A stretch of DNA of 43,354 nt from Candidatus Kapaibacterium sp. GTDB lineage: Bacteria; Bacteroidota; Ignavibacteria; Kapaibacteriales; Kapaibacteriaceae. The position numbers and the translations under genes are program-made. The notes beneath the pieces are model-generated. The model had not been told where the DNA came from. It was given only the letters and a program-made list of their open reading frames with translations, and ran no database searches. Positions 43,039-43,354 of the stretch are shown here, in pieces. Every line of letters begins with the position of its first letter. The first letter of the stretch is position 1. Where the stretch lies: the NCBI GenBank assembly GCA_018883125.1, contig VEQR01000020.1, positions 1-43,354 of the forward strand, in the 5' to 3' direction.

Positions 43039-43354
43039 AACCAACCGTGACGGCAGCCCTCATCATGCTGGACCGGCCATACCTTGGTTCCGTGGGTGCT
43101 GGTCCAGCTGTTTGAAAATGAGATGTGTGAAATCTCATTGCTACTTACATCGAGTTGTCGCTCCGCCTCCTCGGCGGCCGCGCGTGGTGAAACCTCATAG
43201 ATGACCGCCACATCTAGTGTACCGCGGGTGAATGACGCGAAACAGAGCTTCTCGTTGCGCAGGATGCGGCTAAGCGAAACAACTCGCTTCTCATTTGGCT
43301 GGGAGAACATTCTATCGATCTGCCACGAACCACCCTCCTCGCATGTCAGATACT
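43039..43354 (-). CDS. Partial uncharacterised reading frame entering from the right edge
   Basis: The minus-strand frame is open from the edge to the TGA at 42933, crossing repeat copy B. The part nearest the edge (43150-43354) is protein-like: CEEGGSWQIDRMFSQPNEKR, SLSRILRNEKLCFASFTRG and VAVIYEVSPRAAAEEAERQL. After about 43147 it loses that character, and stops occur there in both other frames. Two inverted repeats follow: GCTGGACC at 43067-43074 with GGTCCAGC at 43101-43108, and AATGAGAT at 43117-43124 with ATCTCATT at 43132-43139. The second, followed by TTTTC on the minus strand, may be a terminator, so the real gene may end near 43145 with a frameshift. Family unknown. Confidence 0.4.

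Overview
The window looks like a chromosomal segment from a moderately GC-rich member of the Bacteroidota/Chlorobiota (FCB) group, possibly a Kapabacteria- or Ignavibacteria-like lineage. Evidence for this is a multi-Ig cell-surface protein with a type IX secretion (T9SS) C-terminal sorting domain, a DUF3109 protein next to rpoN, a phosphate-selective O/P-type porin heading a pst operon, a DUF4286 protein, and mixed Shine-Dalgarno usage. No rRNA, CRISPR array or prophage is visible. Most of the window is ordinary housekeeping or envelope content packed into short operons with ATGA-type overlaps.

Layout. 1-1.2 kb: two tandem rhodanese genes (one cut by the left edge) and a lone REP-associated (Y1/HUH-type) transposase whose catalytic Tyr position reads Phe. 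1.2-8 kb: Tat-exported class V aminotransferase, gcvT, RlpA-like protein, mannose-1-P guanylyltransferase, an outer-membrane barrel protein, a CAU-anticodon tRNA, a DUF3108 protein and LolA. 8-12.5 kb: T9SS Ig-repeat protein and an M1 peptidase. 12.5-18.1 kb: crcB-msrA-copA, then DUF3109-rpoN. 18.2-24.6 kb: a small HTH regulator behind a palindromic operator, and the opposing operon pfkA-DUF1844-nadK-permease-ade-nadC. 24.6-30.5 kb: a phosphate regulon (11-bp-phased GTTAC boxes, porin, pstS-pstC-pstA-pstB-phoU). 30.6-36.4 kb: rmlA-nhaA-DUF4286, [2Fe-2S] ferredoxin-MscS-thrS. 36.5-40.9 kb: REP-like repeats, POT peptide transporter, an array of six palindromes, and a polyferredoxin/FAD-oxidoreductase pair.

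The accessory part is 40.9-43.35 kb. A compact, translationally coupled three-gene cassette (TIGR04255-family protein plus two small uncharacterised proteins) and the remains of decaying genes lie between two perfect 28-bp direct repeats. One repeat contains the start codon of the FAD oxidoreductase. This is the best candidate for an undescribed mobile accessory (possibly defence-like) module; its function is unknown and nothing in the sequence proves defence.

Two sequence-level signals are also notable. The heptamer GCCCCCT/AGGGGGC occurs about 39 times, on both strands and in all reading frames, against about 5 expected under equal base frequencies. The phosphate operon is preceded by a dense set of phased GTTAC pentamers that probably act as this organism's Pho boxes.
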